Shown here: positions 1 to 7,594 of the stretch, in pieces
How positions within the stretch are numbered: position 1 is the stretch's first letter
Layout of the letters: each line of letters starts with the position of its first letter
DNA from: Leptospira biflexa
GTDB lineage: Bacteria; Spirochaetota; Leptospiria; Turneriellales; DYLW01
Direction: 5' to 3'
DNA: 33,626 nt
NCBI GenBank assembly: GCA_020721865.1
Contig: DYLW01000016.1
Location: 1 to 33,626, forward strand
Notes under the pieces: model-generated
The model's database searches: none
The model's input: only the letters and a program-made list of their open reading frames with translations
What the model was told of the DNA's origin: nothing
Position numbers and translations under genes: made by a program

Positions 1-399
1 CAGCATCTCCAAGATGGGTTTACTACTACATGGAGCTGTGGGATAGGCATAAGAACAAAACGGATACACCATAATCTCATCAATGGACACCATAACTATA
101 TGAAAAAATCGATATAGACCGTATCCATTTAAAGTGAGATATACAGGAATACCATTTTATTATAATAAAAGAATTCAGCATCCATCCGGCCGATGGGTCA
201 TACCCCCATTGGCCCAAATGCGGAAAAAAGATTTCATCAATTGGAATTCTTGCCCAGAAATGTAAACCCTCCATTACATTAAATACCTAAAAGATATTAA
301 TCGTATAAAATAATTTTATCGGATAGATGCCGAGATACAAATCTATTGATTTTATCATTACGCTGGCAATATCCCTTTATTGGGGTGACTGTCACCATT
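1..399. other. AT-rich stretch without a supportable gene
   Basis: No open frame here looks like a real gene. The stretch is visibly richer in A and T than the coding DNA that follows. It ends with a palindromic repeat copy (382-400) directly after the stop codon of the minus-strand propeller gene. A minus-strand frame open from an ATG at 70-72 to the left edge covers only 24 codons and has no clear ribosome binding site, so it is not called. No intrinsic terminator for the minus-strand operon is obvious. Confidence 0.5.
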
Positions 400-400
400 T
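382..400. repeat. Short palindromic repeat, copy 1
   Basis: GGTGACTGTCACC (384-396) is a palindrome around one central base. It lies directly downstream of the propeller gene stop, whose last base overlaps it. Confidence 0.7.
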
Positions 401-1488
401 CATATTCCCCCCAAAGAATACGGTGGAAGCCCGGTGGGGATGAACCGGAAATAGGATAAATCCCCCCGGTGGTATATGTGTATACCCGGACCGGTGAAAT
501 TCCGGTCAGCAACAAAAAGATATTCCGGGTTGATTTCCAGATCAGAGAAATATCCGTTGGTTGTTTCCCGGATGATCTGGAAAACCCCTGCCCGGTATTC
601 CACCAGAAGGGATTTCCCAAAATTATCCGTGTATGCGGTGAAAATAAAATGGTCTGATGCCACTACTTCCAGATTTGTAATGTCCAATGCTCCGGAAAGA
701 GAAAGGGCAGCCTGTGACTGTCCCTCACTAAACACCTCTCCAAATGTCTCCGTGGAGGGATTATAGGACATAAGTTTCCCGTCCGAACTATTCCATTGGC
801 CGGGACATCCAAAATACAGAATGTCCGCATATTCATGGAATGATGTATCCGGATTTTTGCAGGGGACTTCTTTTACTCCCATCTGCTCCAGAGAAATTTT
901 ATCATAGATAACCATCCGGGAGGTTGCCGCCGGCAGCCAGGGGGATTGATTCCTATCCTGGTTCTGTATCAGCAGATAAATTTTATTATCCTTCAGGTAT
1001 ACGGCTGCCGATTCCGGGATACCATCGGCGTCATTCACGGAGGATAGAGGAAAAATTGTCTCCGGTTTCCCATTAAATAGATTTACAAGTACGGCGTGAC
1101 TGTCCCCATAAAGAGAAATAAACCCATATTGGTCATTCAGAAAGGATATTCCATAGGGATTGGACAAATGCCCGATGGACTGCTCATAGACATTCCGGTA
1201 TCCTTCTGTCATGGAAAATTTCTGGATGTTGTCATATCCATAACGGTTCAGGATATAGGCGGAATTCTGGAATACAAAAACCCGGTTATCCGGAGACACC
1301 GGTGCAATGTCCGGATATAGGGAAAAATCATCCAAGGACAATACATTCAGAAATCCGGTATTGAAGTCGCTGGTGGAGAAAACCAGAACATGGGAATACG
1401 GAGCATCCGTTCCAGAGGGGGGAGACAATTCCACACACCGGGAAAAAAGGAGGGAAATAAATATCGTCATGGAAAAAAGTTTCTTCAT
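400..1488 (-). CDS. Beta-propeller lipoprotein of the cobalamin-riboswitch operon (BtuG-like role)
   Basis: This 362-residue protein is probably anchored on the outer membrane or in the periplasm. The chosen ATG at 1488 has an AAGGTG site upstream and opens a lipoprotein signal peptide ending at a Cys near residue 18 (LLFSRC); an upstream in-frame start would bury that signal. The body reads as repeated YVTN/propeller-type blades, for example NPYGISFLND and the conserved-looking DADGIPESAAVY followed by LLIQNQDRNQ. I have seen such patterns in extracellular propellers encoded beside TonB receptors. It is the last gene of the operon, 10 bases after the receptor gene. Because a cobalamin riboswitch leads the operon, I infer a role in capturing or passing on the corrinoid, analogous to Bacteroides BtuG. 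That is analogy, not proven homology. A copy of the short repeat encodes GDSH within it. Confidence 0.72.
   Translation of the reverse strand: MKKLFSMTIFISLLFSRCVELSPPSGTDAPYSHVLVFSTSDFNTGFLNVLSLDDFSLYPDIAPVSPDNRVFVFQNSAYILNRYGYDNIQKFSMTEGYRNVYEQSIGHLSNPYGISFLNDQYGFISLYGDSHAVLVNLFNGKPETIFPLSSVNDADGIPESAAVYLKDNKIYLLIQNQDRNQSPWLPAATSRMVIYDKISLEQMGVKEVPCKNPDTSFHEYADILYFGCPGQWNSSDGKLMSYNPSTETFGEVFSEGQSQAALSLSGALDITNLEVVASDHFIFTAYTDNFGKSLLVEYRAGVFQIIRETTNGYFSDLEINPEYLFVADRNFTGPGIHIYHRGDLSYFRFIPTGLPPYSLGGI
714..725. repeat. Short palindromic repeat, copy 2 (diverged)
   Basis: GTGACTGTCCCT differs from the main form at its last base. It lies inside the propeller gene. Confidence 0.5.
1096..1110. 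repeat. Short palindromic repeat, copy 3
   Basis: GTGACTGTCCCCATA lies inside the propeller gene, where it is read as GDSH on the minus strand. Confidence 0.65.
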
Positions 1489-1498
1489 AGTAACACCT

Positions 1499-3568
1499 TC
1501 AAAGGGAGAATTCTCCTTTCCAGCCCAGCGAATAATATCGTCCGGGAACCGGATAACCCAGAATATCTTTTTTCTGGTCATTCAATAGATTATGGATGGC
1601 AAATGTGGCCGTGTGATTTTTCCATGGTGTCCAGGATAAACCTGTATCCAGAATATTTTTGGATTCAATATAATAATAGGCGGAGTTGTATCTGTCCCTG
1701 AATACTGCCCCCAGATAAGAATACCGGATATCCCATGTCCATTTTCCGCTGGCCACGGCCAAACCGGAGGAGAAGGAATGGCGGGGAATCTGCGGGAGAA
1801 ATTTTCCGTGATATGCGGATATTTTTGTTTTGTCTCGGGCGTCCGTGTACGTATATTTGACATCCATTTTCCATCGGCGGGCGATGGATAAATCCAGAGA
1901 GTTTTCTATTCCCTGAATGATGGCTTTATCTGTGTTGATGGCACGGGATGTATTTTGGGAATTGGGTATAAATTCAATATAATTATTTATTTCCTTATAA
2001 TAATATTCTGAACGGCCGCGTGCTCCATCCAGCCATTTCCATGTCTGGCCAATTTGTCCCTCCACTCCGCCATATCCCTGGATGAGGGTTTCCCTTTCCA
2101 GTTGATCTCCCGGGAGGATATACGCACCGTTTCCGAATTTTTCTGCGAATGTGGGGATTCTTCCAGAGGATTGGATTCCGGAAAATAAATACAAATTGTC
2201 CTGGGTCTTTTCCGAAAACATCCAAGGAAGAATATATCCCGGGAATAGCCGGATCTCCAGATTGCCCCCGGGAAAAATATTTTCCGATTTACCCGGATGG
2301 GCAACGGAATATTCTTGGACAATATTTTTTTCCTGATCCCGGGAATAGTGGACGGAGACCCCGCCCATGACTTGGAGCAAACCATCCGGTATATACGCAT
2401 ACTGGAGGGAGGCTCTCAGAGTGTCTCTGCCGGCATGGGGAGAATCCGCCATTTGATAATCGCCAAAATCATTTTCAAATAGCAATATTTCTTTTCTATA
2501 ACTGACCAATGGTTCCAGCCGGTGAGAATTCCATAAAAAGACAATACTTTCTTTCCAGAATCCTGTGGCACCTTGGCGTTGTTCCACCATTTTTCCCACA
2601 TAGACGCTGGAATTTTTATCCGTGGTGCGGGAATAATTCTGGCTCCCTCCTGCCTGGGAGACGAGCAAAGCGGAGGGAGTCAGGACATATCTGTTTTGGA
2701 TGCTGGCCAGAAGGCGGCTTTCCTCCTGCCGCATGGCCAATTGGTCGTCCACCGCCGAGGGTATTCCCGCCTCCTTGTAGAAGCCATCCCCAAAAAATTT
2801 CCATTCGGAATCAGTATTTTTTATTGTATGGGAACCGGCATATTCCGCCTTCCAGAAATCTTCGTTTTCCCGTATTTTTGTATAGTCATCCTCCTTATTG
2901 TAATACGGAGTTCCATTATCATGGACATACTCATAGCGGTTTTGGGATCCGGAAACATGGGCAAAATGATAACCTTTCTCTCTGGGAAGGAGAATTTCCG
3001 CTCCCAGGCTATGGTGACTGTCCCCATGGATTTTATAAATCATATTATATTCTTTTCTCTCGTTTAATCCGATTTTAGCGTTATATGGAACCAGATTCAC
3101 CGCACCGCCGGTGTTCTGATCCGGGAGATGGGCAGGATAGGCCCGGTAGATTTCCGCTGAGTGAAACATAAGGAGGGACAGGTTTTCCATGTTAAAGCTC
3201 CCGGAGTACAGATCATTCAGCTTGATGCCGTCCATGTACACATCATTCTGGTGGGGGGAGCTTCCCCGGATCATCAGGAAGGAATATCCGCCGGGAGCTC
3301 CGTAATGGACAATCCGCAGGGAGTTTTCCACTGCCAGAATATCTGCGGGGGATTTTGCCAGAGGAGACGGGGTGGTGAAATCCAGAATGCTGGTGGGGGA
3401 TGTATATTTTTTTCTGCCCACCACGGTGATTTCCCCGGAAGGTTTTTTTTCTTCCTTATCGTCTTTAACCTCTCCGGCAAAAAGGGAAAACCCACAGAGA
3501 AAGACCAACAAACAGGGAAGCTGGCAGAAAAACGCCAGAAAGGTCAGATATGGGAAACCCCATTTCAT
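1499..3568 (-). CDS. btuB: TonB-dependent outer-membrane receptor, probable cobalamin transporter
   Basis: This is a 689-residue TonB-dependent receptor that would import a large ligand across the outer membrane using TonB energy. It begins with a long hydrophobic signal sequence (about residues 1-31), then a TonB-box-like EITVVG and a plug domain containing IRGSSPHQNDVYMDG and NTGGAVNLV. The rest is a barrel rich in alternating aromatic strands, ending YSLGWKGEFSL. The length is close to that of BtuB-type receptors and shorter than many siderophore receptors. The ATG at 3568 lies 2 bases after the stop of the upstream lipoprotein gene, so translation is probably coupled; no strong ribosome binding site is visible. 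The substrate comes from context: the operon leader is a cobalamin riboswitch. A related corrinoid or, less likely, cobalt as substrate remains possible. One short-repeat copy (3011-3029) is translated here as HGDSHH. Confidence 0.85.
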   Translation of the reverse strand: MKWGFPYLTFLAFFCQLPCLLVFLCGFSLFAGEVKDDKEEKKPSGEITVVGRKKYTSPTSILDFTTPSPLAKSPADILAVENSLRIVHYGAPGGYSFLMIRGSSPHQNDVYMDGIKLNDLYSGSFNMENLSLLMFHSAEIYRAYPAHLPDQNTGGAVNLVPYNAKIGLNERKEYNMIYKIHGDSHHSLGAEILLPREKGYHFAHVSGSQNRYEYVHDNGTPYYNKEDDYTKIRENEDFWKAEYAGSHTIKNTDSEWKFFGDGFYKEAGIPSAVDDQLAMRQEESRLLASIQNRYVLTPSALLVSQAGGSQNYSRTTDKNSSVYVGKMVEQRQGATGFWKESIVFLWNSHRLEPLVSYRKEILLFENDFGDYQMADSPHAGRDTLRASLQYAYIPDGLLQVMGGVSVHYSRDQEKNIVQEYSVAHPGKSENIFPGGNLEIRLFPGYILPWMFSEKTQDNLYLFSGIQSSGRIPTFAEKFGNGAYILPGDQLERETLIQGYGGVEGQIGQTWKWLDGARGRSEYYYKEINNYIEFIPNSQNTSRAINTDKAIIQGIENSLDLSIARRWKMDVKYTYTDARDKTKISAYHGKFLPQIPRHSFSSGLAVASGKWTWDIRYSYLGAVFRDRYNSAYYYIESKNILDTGLSWTPWKNHTATFAIHNLLNDQKKDILGYPVPGRYYSLGWKGEFSL
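3011..3029. repeat. Short palindromic repeat, copy 4
   Basis: ATGGTGACTGTCCCCATGG is a one-mismatch palindrome inside the receptor gene, read as HGDSHH. Confidence 0.7.
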
Positions 3569-3570
3569 TA

Positions 3571-4413
3571 TTATTCGCTTTGGGTGTGGAAAAAACAGAT
3601 GGCGTCCAGATCCATCCCGTTGCGGGGATTGCCGTCCCCGGAGAGAGCGGTCTCCACGCTTGCGGAGGTGTAGCCATCCATGATCTTCACATATTTAATG
3701 CTGGAAAACCCATCGGCGGATAAAGTATTTTCGTACGTATACGTCAGGGGATCGTTACTGGAGCTGTCCGTGATTTTTTTGGCGTTGCCCAGATCCAGCC
3801 GGTCCCCTCCCGCAGAGGGCAGTGCCGGGTCGATGGGATTTGTCAGATAGTTGAGGACAACCGGAAGCAGGCCCGCCATGCCACTTTTTCCGGAGAGCTC
3901 ATTGTACGGCGAAGAGTTTTCGTTATCCGGGGAGTCCGGGTCAAAGGCAGGGGAAAAACCATACCAGTTTATCCCGTCCGGACTGACCTCCACAAAACCC
4001 GGCTCCATGTAATACGCTCCGGATGCGGTTTTGAATCCGTTTTCATAGATCACCAGATCATCCCCCGCACCGTTTGCGGCAACCTTACCGGCAATGCGGA
4101 ATACCGCTTCTTTTTCTGTGCCCAGCATAAAGACATCCAGAGAGCCGGCATATTCCCCGCTGCCGGCAGGCGGGCCATAGGCATTCGCCACGGGAAACGA
4201 GGGATTTTCCGTGCCGGAAAAACTCACCAAGGTATCCACACAGCGAAAATCCGGATGTTCCGCATAGAAGGCATTGCGGGCGGCATCTTTTTGCTCCTGC
4301 GTAATCCCAGAGGGGGCGGAGGATTCCTGCGGCGGAGCCTCATCCCCCGGATTCTGGCACTGGGGGACAGTCACCAAAAGCAGGATTACAAAAAAAAGCG
4401 GGATTTTTCGCAT
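3571..4413 (-). CDS. Secreted lipoprotein of the FENAF/LIC_13355-like type, cobalamin operon
   Basis: This 280-residue protein starts with a lipoprotein-like signal peptide whose Cys falls near residue 19 (LLVTVPQC). The lipobox is loose by E. coli standards, and lipidation is not certain. Recognisable segments are GAGDDLVIYENGF, then GFVEVSPDGINWYGF, then GGDRLDLGNAKKI, and a closing GMDLDAICFF. This pattern resembles secreted proteins often found next to TonB receptors of riboswitch-controlled cobalamin loci, and a leptospiral lipoprotein family (LIC_13355); both are from memory. The gene sits 16 bases after the small lipoprotein gene and 2 bases before the receptor gene, so all are almost surely co-transcribed. 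The biochemical role is unknown; a ligand-binding or receptor-associated function is inferred. The signal-peptide codons for VTVP lie inside a copy of the short repeat. Confidence 0.7.
   Translation of the reverse strand: MRKIPLFFVILLLVTVPQCQNPGDEAPPQESSAPSGITQEQKDAARNAFYAEHPDFRCVDTLVSFSGTENPSFPVANAYGPPAGSGEYAGSLDVFMLGTEKEAVFRIAGKVAANGAGDDLVIYENGFKTASGAYYMEPGFVEVSPDGINWYGFSPAFDPDSPDNENSSPYNELSGKSGMAGLLPVVLNYLTNPIDPALPSAGGDRLDLGNAKKITDSSSNDPLTYTYENTLSADGFSSIKYVKIMDGYTSASVETALSGDGNPRNGMDLDAICFFHTQSE
4363..4375. repeat. Short palindromic repeat, copy 5
   Basis: GGGGACAGTCACC lies inside the FENAF-type lipoprotein signal peptide, read as VTVP. Confidence 0.65.
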
Positions 4414-4429
4414 TTTGTGGATTTTTCCG

Positions 4430-4912
4430 TTACTGCTTCAAGATTTTACTCCAGGCAAAGCCGGGACTGGATGTACCACATCCATTGCTATCCGGTGAAT
4501 TAGTGTTCATATTTCCCGTGGGAGCGTTCACTGCTTCGTCTATGCTGTTTTTGTCATAGGCTATCGTACAATAATAGGAAGTTCCATTCACCGGTTCAAT
4601 CCAGTAAACTTTTCCATACTTACCCGGATTGTAAGCGTCTGCGTCATTTTGTCTGTAAATAAAATAATCGGACGTATTGTCAATGCTCACAATCCGTTTA
4701 TCCAGATACGCGGATTTCGTATTTGTCTGTTTCCAGTTGTCAAAGCTGAAAGTATGTGTGGTGATGCTGGAATCCCATGCCACATTCTCTGTCCAGATTC
4801 CTTCTAAGTCAAAGCGGGAATTATCCCCATCGTCATTTGCACAGCCGGGAAGCAAGAGCATCCCCATGGTGACAGTCACCATGAACTTTAAAAATATTTT
4901 TGTTGTTTTCAT
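4430..4912 (-). CDS. Small lipoprotein of unknown function, first gene of the cobalamin operon
   Basis: This 160-residue lipoprotein has signal peptide residues up to LLLPGC, a good lipobox. The mature part has GIWTENV near its start and aromatic beta-strand-like stretches such as YGKVYWIEPVNGTSYYC. These would suit a small beta-barrel or lipocalin-like fold, but I recognise no family. An ATG four codons upstream (4924) is in frame, but the ATG at 4912 is preferred because GGAGAGG lies just before it and because this gives a standard Lys-rich N-terminus. It is the first gene after the cobalamin riboswitch, so its expression should fall when cobalamin is plentiful. The perfect 19-base palindrome at 4865-4883 lies inside the signal-peptide codons (MVTVTM). 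Confidence 0.7.
   Translation of the reverse strand: MKTTKIFLKFMVTVTMGMLLLPGCANDDGDNSRFDLEGIWTENVAWDSSITTHTFSFDNWKQTNTKSAYLDKRIVSIDNTSDYFIYRQNDADAYNPGKYGKVYWIEPVNGTSYYCTIAYDKNSIDEAVNAPTGNMNTNSPDSNGCGTSSPGFAWSKILKQ
4865..4883. repeat. Short palindromic repeat, copy 6 (perfect 19-base palindrome)
   Basis: CATGGTGAC and GTCACCATG flank one central A. It lies inside the small lipoprotein signal peptide, read as MVTVTM. Confidence 0.75.
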
Positions 4913-5037
4913 TTTCCTCTCCATGTGTTTTTATTATCCTGGAGGGGGTTTTGTTATGGAACAAAATAGATTTCTTCGGAATCCCGAAAAAAAGCCTTGC
5001 CCGATAACTAATCCCCAATCCTCGAGGGATACAGCTA

Positions 5038-5122
5038 AAAGGAGTATCTGGCTTGGAACGGATTCCTCACAGTTGCGGGACAGCGCCGGATTTCCACCGG
5101 ACTTCCTCCTGTGCCTGAAATA
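5038..5122 (-). promoter_or_regulatory. Cobalamin (B12) riboswitch aptamer
   Basis: Read on the minus strand, the leader contains the diagnostic cobalamin riboswitch series. It has AGGAAGTCCGGTGGAAATCC, then GCTGTCCCGCAACTG, then AAGCCAGATAC, in the right order and with short spacing. The usual extra peripheral arm between the CAACTG element and AAGCCAG is very short, so it looks like a compact subclass. A flanking pair AGGAG (5110-5106) and CTCCT (5044-5040) can close the core. The expression platform should lie between about 5037 and the start codon at 4912. It contains a hairpin-forming stretch (5030-5011) and a GGCTT followed by a T-run (4996-4987), which could pair with the aptamer AAGCC. 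Whether control is by termination or by translation cannot be decided from the sequence alone. Confidence 0.92.
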
Positions 5123-5219
5123 GATTTCGGGAGAGGGTGTCAACCCTATTTTGAATTTATCCTTTGCGATAGCCGCATTTTTGGGGTTTCCCCTGCGTCT
5201 GGCTTTTGCAATCGGTGCC

Positions 5220-5636
5220 ATGCGGAAGCTTTTACTCTTTGCCGGTCTGGCATTATTTATTGGCCTGCTGGTTTATACCACGTCGGATTCCGGAGTGGAA
5301 CACTACGAGTTGGAGACTTTTCTCCGGAATAAAACTTCCTGTTCGGGAAAGGAGACGGTGTTGTATGGCTATATGGATCCATTATCTGTGGAAAAAAACG
5401 CCTCCCGAATAAAATTCCGTCTGTATTCAGAGGATGGCTGGCAGCGGTATGCGAAGACCGGAAAAGAGAATGAATCTTCCCTGATGGTGCATTTGCGGGG
5501 TTTTCTCCCGGACGCCATGGGGCTGGGCCAGAAAATTGCCGTTTACGGGCGGAGTGACTGTCCCCCCGGTGTTTTTTCTGCCCATAAAGTACTGGCCCGC
5601 TGCTCCTCCAAATATTCGGAAGGACGGGGAGAATAG
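5220..5636 (+). CDS. ccmE: Cytochrome c maturation protein CcmE, CxxxY variant
   Basis: CcmE is the membrane-anchored periplasmic chaperone that binds heme covalently and hands it to CcmF for attachment to apocytochrome c. This 138-residue protein has one N-terminal membrane segment (about residues 4-22) and a small OB-fold-type domain. The domain contains VLYGYMDP, the family pattern VHLRGFLPDAMGLGQKIAVYGR and a terminal FSAHKVLARCSSKY. The usual heme-binding His of HxxxY is Cys here (CSSKY), a variant known from archaea and Desulfovibrio. The ATG at 5220 is preferred over an upstream in-frame TTG at 5151 because it starts directly before the membrane anchor. It is followed after 2 bases by ccmF. 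It is divergent from the cobalamin operon, and the intervening region must hold both promoters. Confidence 0.85.
   Translation: MRKLLLFAGLALFIGLLVYTTSDSGVEHYELETFLRNKTSCSGKETVLYGYMDPLSVEKNASRIKFRLYSEDGWQRYAKTGKENESSLMVHLRGFLPDAMGLGQKIAVYGRSDCPPGVFSAHKVLARCSSKYSEGRGE
5551..5569. repeat. Short palindromic repeat, copy 7
   Basis: GGAGTGACTGTCCCCCCGG lies inside ccmE, read as SDCP on the plus strand. Confidence 0.6.
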
Positions 5637-5638
5637 CC

Positions 5639-7588
5639 TTGTTCTTTGCAGGTTCCCTTTTAAATATATTTGTCCTTGGAACATCTGCCGGATTTCTTTT
5701 CTGGATATCCATCCGGGGGAAGGATTCGGATCCATCGGCGTTTCTGCACAGAATCCAGTGGGGGTTGGGAATCCAGTCCGTGGCGATGGTTTTATCTCTT
5801 CTGATCATTCTTTACCAGAGTGTTTTCAGGGATTTTTCTTCTGTTTATGTGGCGGAAAATGTGAATCTATCCCTGCCTCTTTTTTACCGGATTACGGCAC
5901 TCTGGGGAGCCCAGGCGGGTTCTCTGGCGGTATGGGCCACGGTGAGCCTTCTTTTTTCCTGGTATGTAGCCAGAGCCATTTTGCCCCGGTTCGCTGGAAT
6001 CTCCCAACCGGTGGCCACCATTTTTTTTATTTCGTCCTTATTCTATGCGATCATTTTGGGATTTTCCGGAGAATCCGACCCCTTCCGGTTTTTTGCGGAC
6101 ACTTCCGGAAAGATTGTTCCCGTGCCGGACGGAAGGGGTCTGAATCCCCTGCTCCACCACTGGGCTATGATCATCCATCCACCCATTTTATATCTGGGTT
6201 ACATCGCTCTGATTGTGCCCTATGCCCTGGGCAGTGCAGCCGGACTCTCCGGAGAATGGACAAAGGAGATGCCCCCGGAAACAATAAAGGAAATAAAACA
6301 GGAGATAAAAAAATGGATGTGGTTTTCTGTCTATTTTCTGGGTTCCGGGATTCTTCTGGGTGCTCTCTGGTCCTATGATGAACTGGGCTGGGGGGGCTTC
6401 TGGTCCTGGGATCCGGTAGAAAACGCGTCGCTTCTGCCTTTCCTGGCCGGGGTGGCATATCTCCATCTGCCAGAGAGAGCGGGCGTGCGTTTATTCTGGC
6501 TCCACACGGCCTATATTGGATCCATTCTGGGAATTTTTCTGACCCGTTCCGGGCTGGTCACTTCCGTCCACGCCTTTGGGGGCAGCGAGCTGGGGTTTTT
6601 CTTTGTTCTGTATCTTGTCTTTCTTCTGGGTGTGTCCGGATATCTATTCCTCCGCCGGAAAGCCAGGCCGGATTCCATGGCAGAGCAGAAGAATTCCAGC
6701 CAGATTTTATTCCTTTTACGGGGCATTTTTCTTCTTATGTTTGTCATTCTGGTATGGGGCAGTCTTTTCCCGTCGATGGGTAAACTTTATGGAAAAGAGA
6801 TGTCCTCCCTCACAGAAAGCTGGTTCAACCGGTGGATGTCCCCTCTGGGTGCGGCCACAGCGGTTTTATTGCTTGTCTATGACGCCGGAAAAATCCGGAA
6901 ACACATTTTTTGGGCGATGCTATTTGGTGCGATTTTTTTTACTGGAACGTATCGATTTTTCCACGGGCGGTACGGTTTTCTCCCCAATGAAATATTTCTC
7001 ATGGTCATTCTGGTGAGCGTCTTCTATCTCACACTGAAAATCCCGGCACATTTTTTTCTGCCGGGAAAAATCCCTTCCCGTCTGCTCACCGATATCATCC
7101 ATCTTTCCATGGTGGTTGTTCTGGCCGGGCTGGGCGGAAAGGTGGCGTCCGTGGAAAAATCCCATTCTGTCCGAACCGGAGAAATTATCTCCTTTGAGGG
7201 TAAGAATTTTCTTATCGGTAAAATGTCGGAGTCCAGAAAATCAGAAAATGTGAATTCCCTTTTTGAAAGCTACACCCTGGACATGGAAGTCTATTCCGGA
7301 AACCAGAAATCGGCCGGGTTGCATCCGGAAATCCGCATCTATCCCATGTACTCCTACCGGGAAAACCGGTTTGACCACAGCCAGAGGACCACAGAGCCGG
7401 ATGTTCTGCGGGGCATCCTGGCCGATGACTATGTCCAGTTTAACGGGATGAATGATCACGGGGAATATGTCATTAATATAATCCGCAATGATCTTGCGGT
7501 ATGGGTATGGTTTGGTTTCCTGGGGTTTGTACTCTCCGGAGCGGTTTTCCTCTTGCAGGTATGGGAAAAAAATAAGGACTGGTCTTAG
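5639..7588 (+). CDS. ccmF: Cytochrome c heme lyase subunit CcmF
   Basis: CcmF is the large inner-membrane subunit that takes heme from CcmE and joins it to the CXXCH motif of apocytochromes c on the periplasmic side. The protein has 649 residues, the normal length, and many hydrophobic segments. It carries the HHWAMIIHPPILYLGY histidine region (about 171-187), the WWD heme-handling motif GWGGFWSWDPVENASLLPF (about 247-266) and FLTRSGLVTSVHAFG (about 300-315). The start is TTG at 5639, 2 bases after the ccmE stop, which suggests translational coupling. No other start lies close to the first membrane segment. CcmA, CcmB, CcmC and CcmH are not in this window and must lie elsewhere or be absent. 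Confidence 0.95.
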   Translation: MFFAGSLLNIFVLGTSAGFLFWISIRGKDSDPSAFLHRIQWGLGIQSVAMVLSLLIILYQSVFRDFSSVYVAENVNLSLPLFYRITALWGAQAGSLAVWATVSLLFSWYVARAILPRFAGISQPVATIFFISSLFYAIILGFSGESDPFRFFADTSGKIVPVPDGRGLNPLLHHWAMIIHPPILYLGYIALIVPYALGSAAGLSGEWTKEMPPETIKEIKQEIKKWMWFSVYFLGSGILLGALWSYDELGWGGFWSWDPVENASLLPFLAGVAYLHLPERAGVRLFWLHTAYIGSILGIFLTRSGLVTSVHAFGGSELGFFFVLYLVFLLGVSGYLFLRRKARPDSMAEQKNSSQILFLLRGIFLLMFVILVWGSLFPSMGKLYGKEMSSLTESWFNRWMSPLGAATAVLLLVYDAGKIRKHIFWAMLFGAIFFTGTYRFFHGRYGFLPNEIFLMVILVSVFYLTLKIPAHFFLPGKIPSRLLTDIIHLSMVVVLAGLGGKVASVEKSHSVRTGEIISFEGKNFLIGKMSESRKSENVNSLFESYTLDMEVYSGNQKSAGLHPEIRIYPMYSYRENRFDHSQRTTEPDVLRGILADDYVQFNGMNDHGEYVINIIRNDLAVWVWFGFLGFVLSGAVFLLQVWEKNKDWS

Positions 7589-7594
7589 ATTATT

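Noticed and set aside
1..72. A minus-strand open frame running off the left edge (24 codons from an ATG at 70-72)
   Set aside because: Too short to support, with no clear ribosome binding site; could be chance.
2509..3078. A 189-codon plus-strand open frame inside the receptor gene
   Set aside because: It is antisense to a well-supported TonB receptor and its translation is Pro/Arg/Phe-rich with no recognisable domain.
5115..5143. TTGACA (minus strand, 5143-5138) as the -35 of the cobalamin operon
   Set aside because: At normal spacing the -10 would be TTTCAG or nearby, a poor match, and transcription would start inside or very near the aptamer; the true promoter is probably further upstream.
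5536..6378. A 280-codon plus-strand frame overlapping ccmE and ccmF
   Set aside because: Shadow of ccmF in another frame; ccmF carries the WWD and other family motifs.
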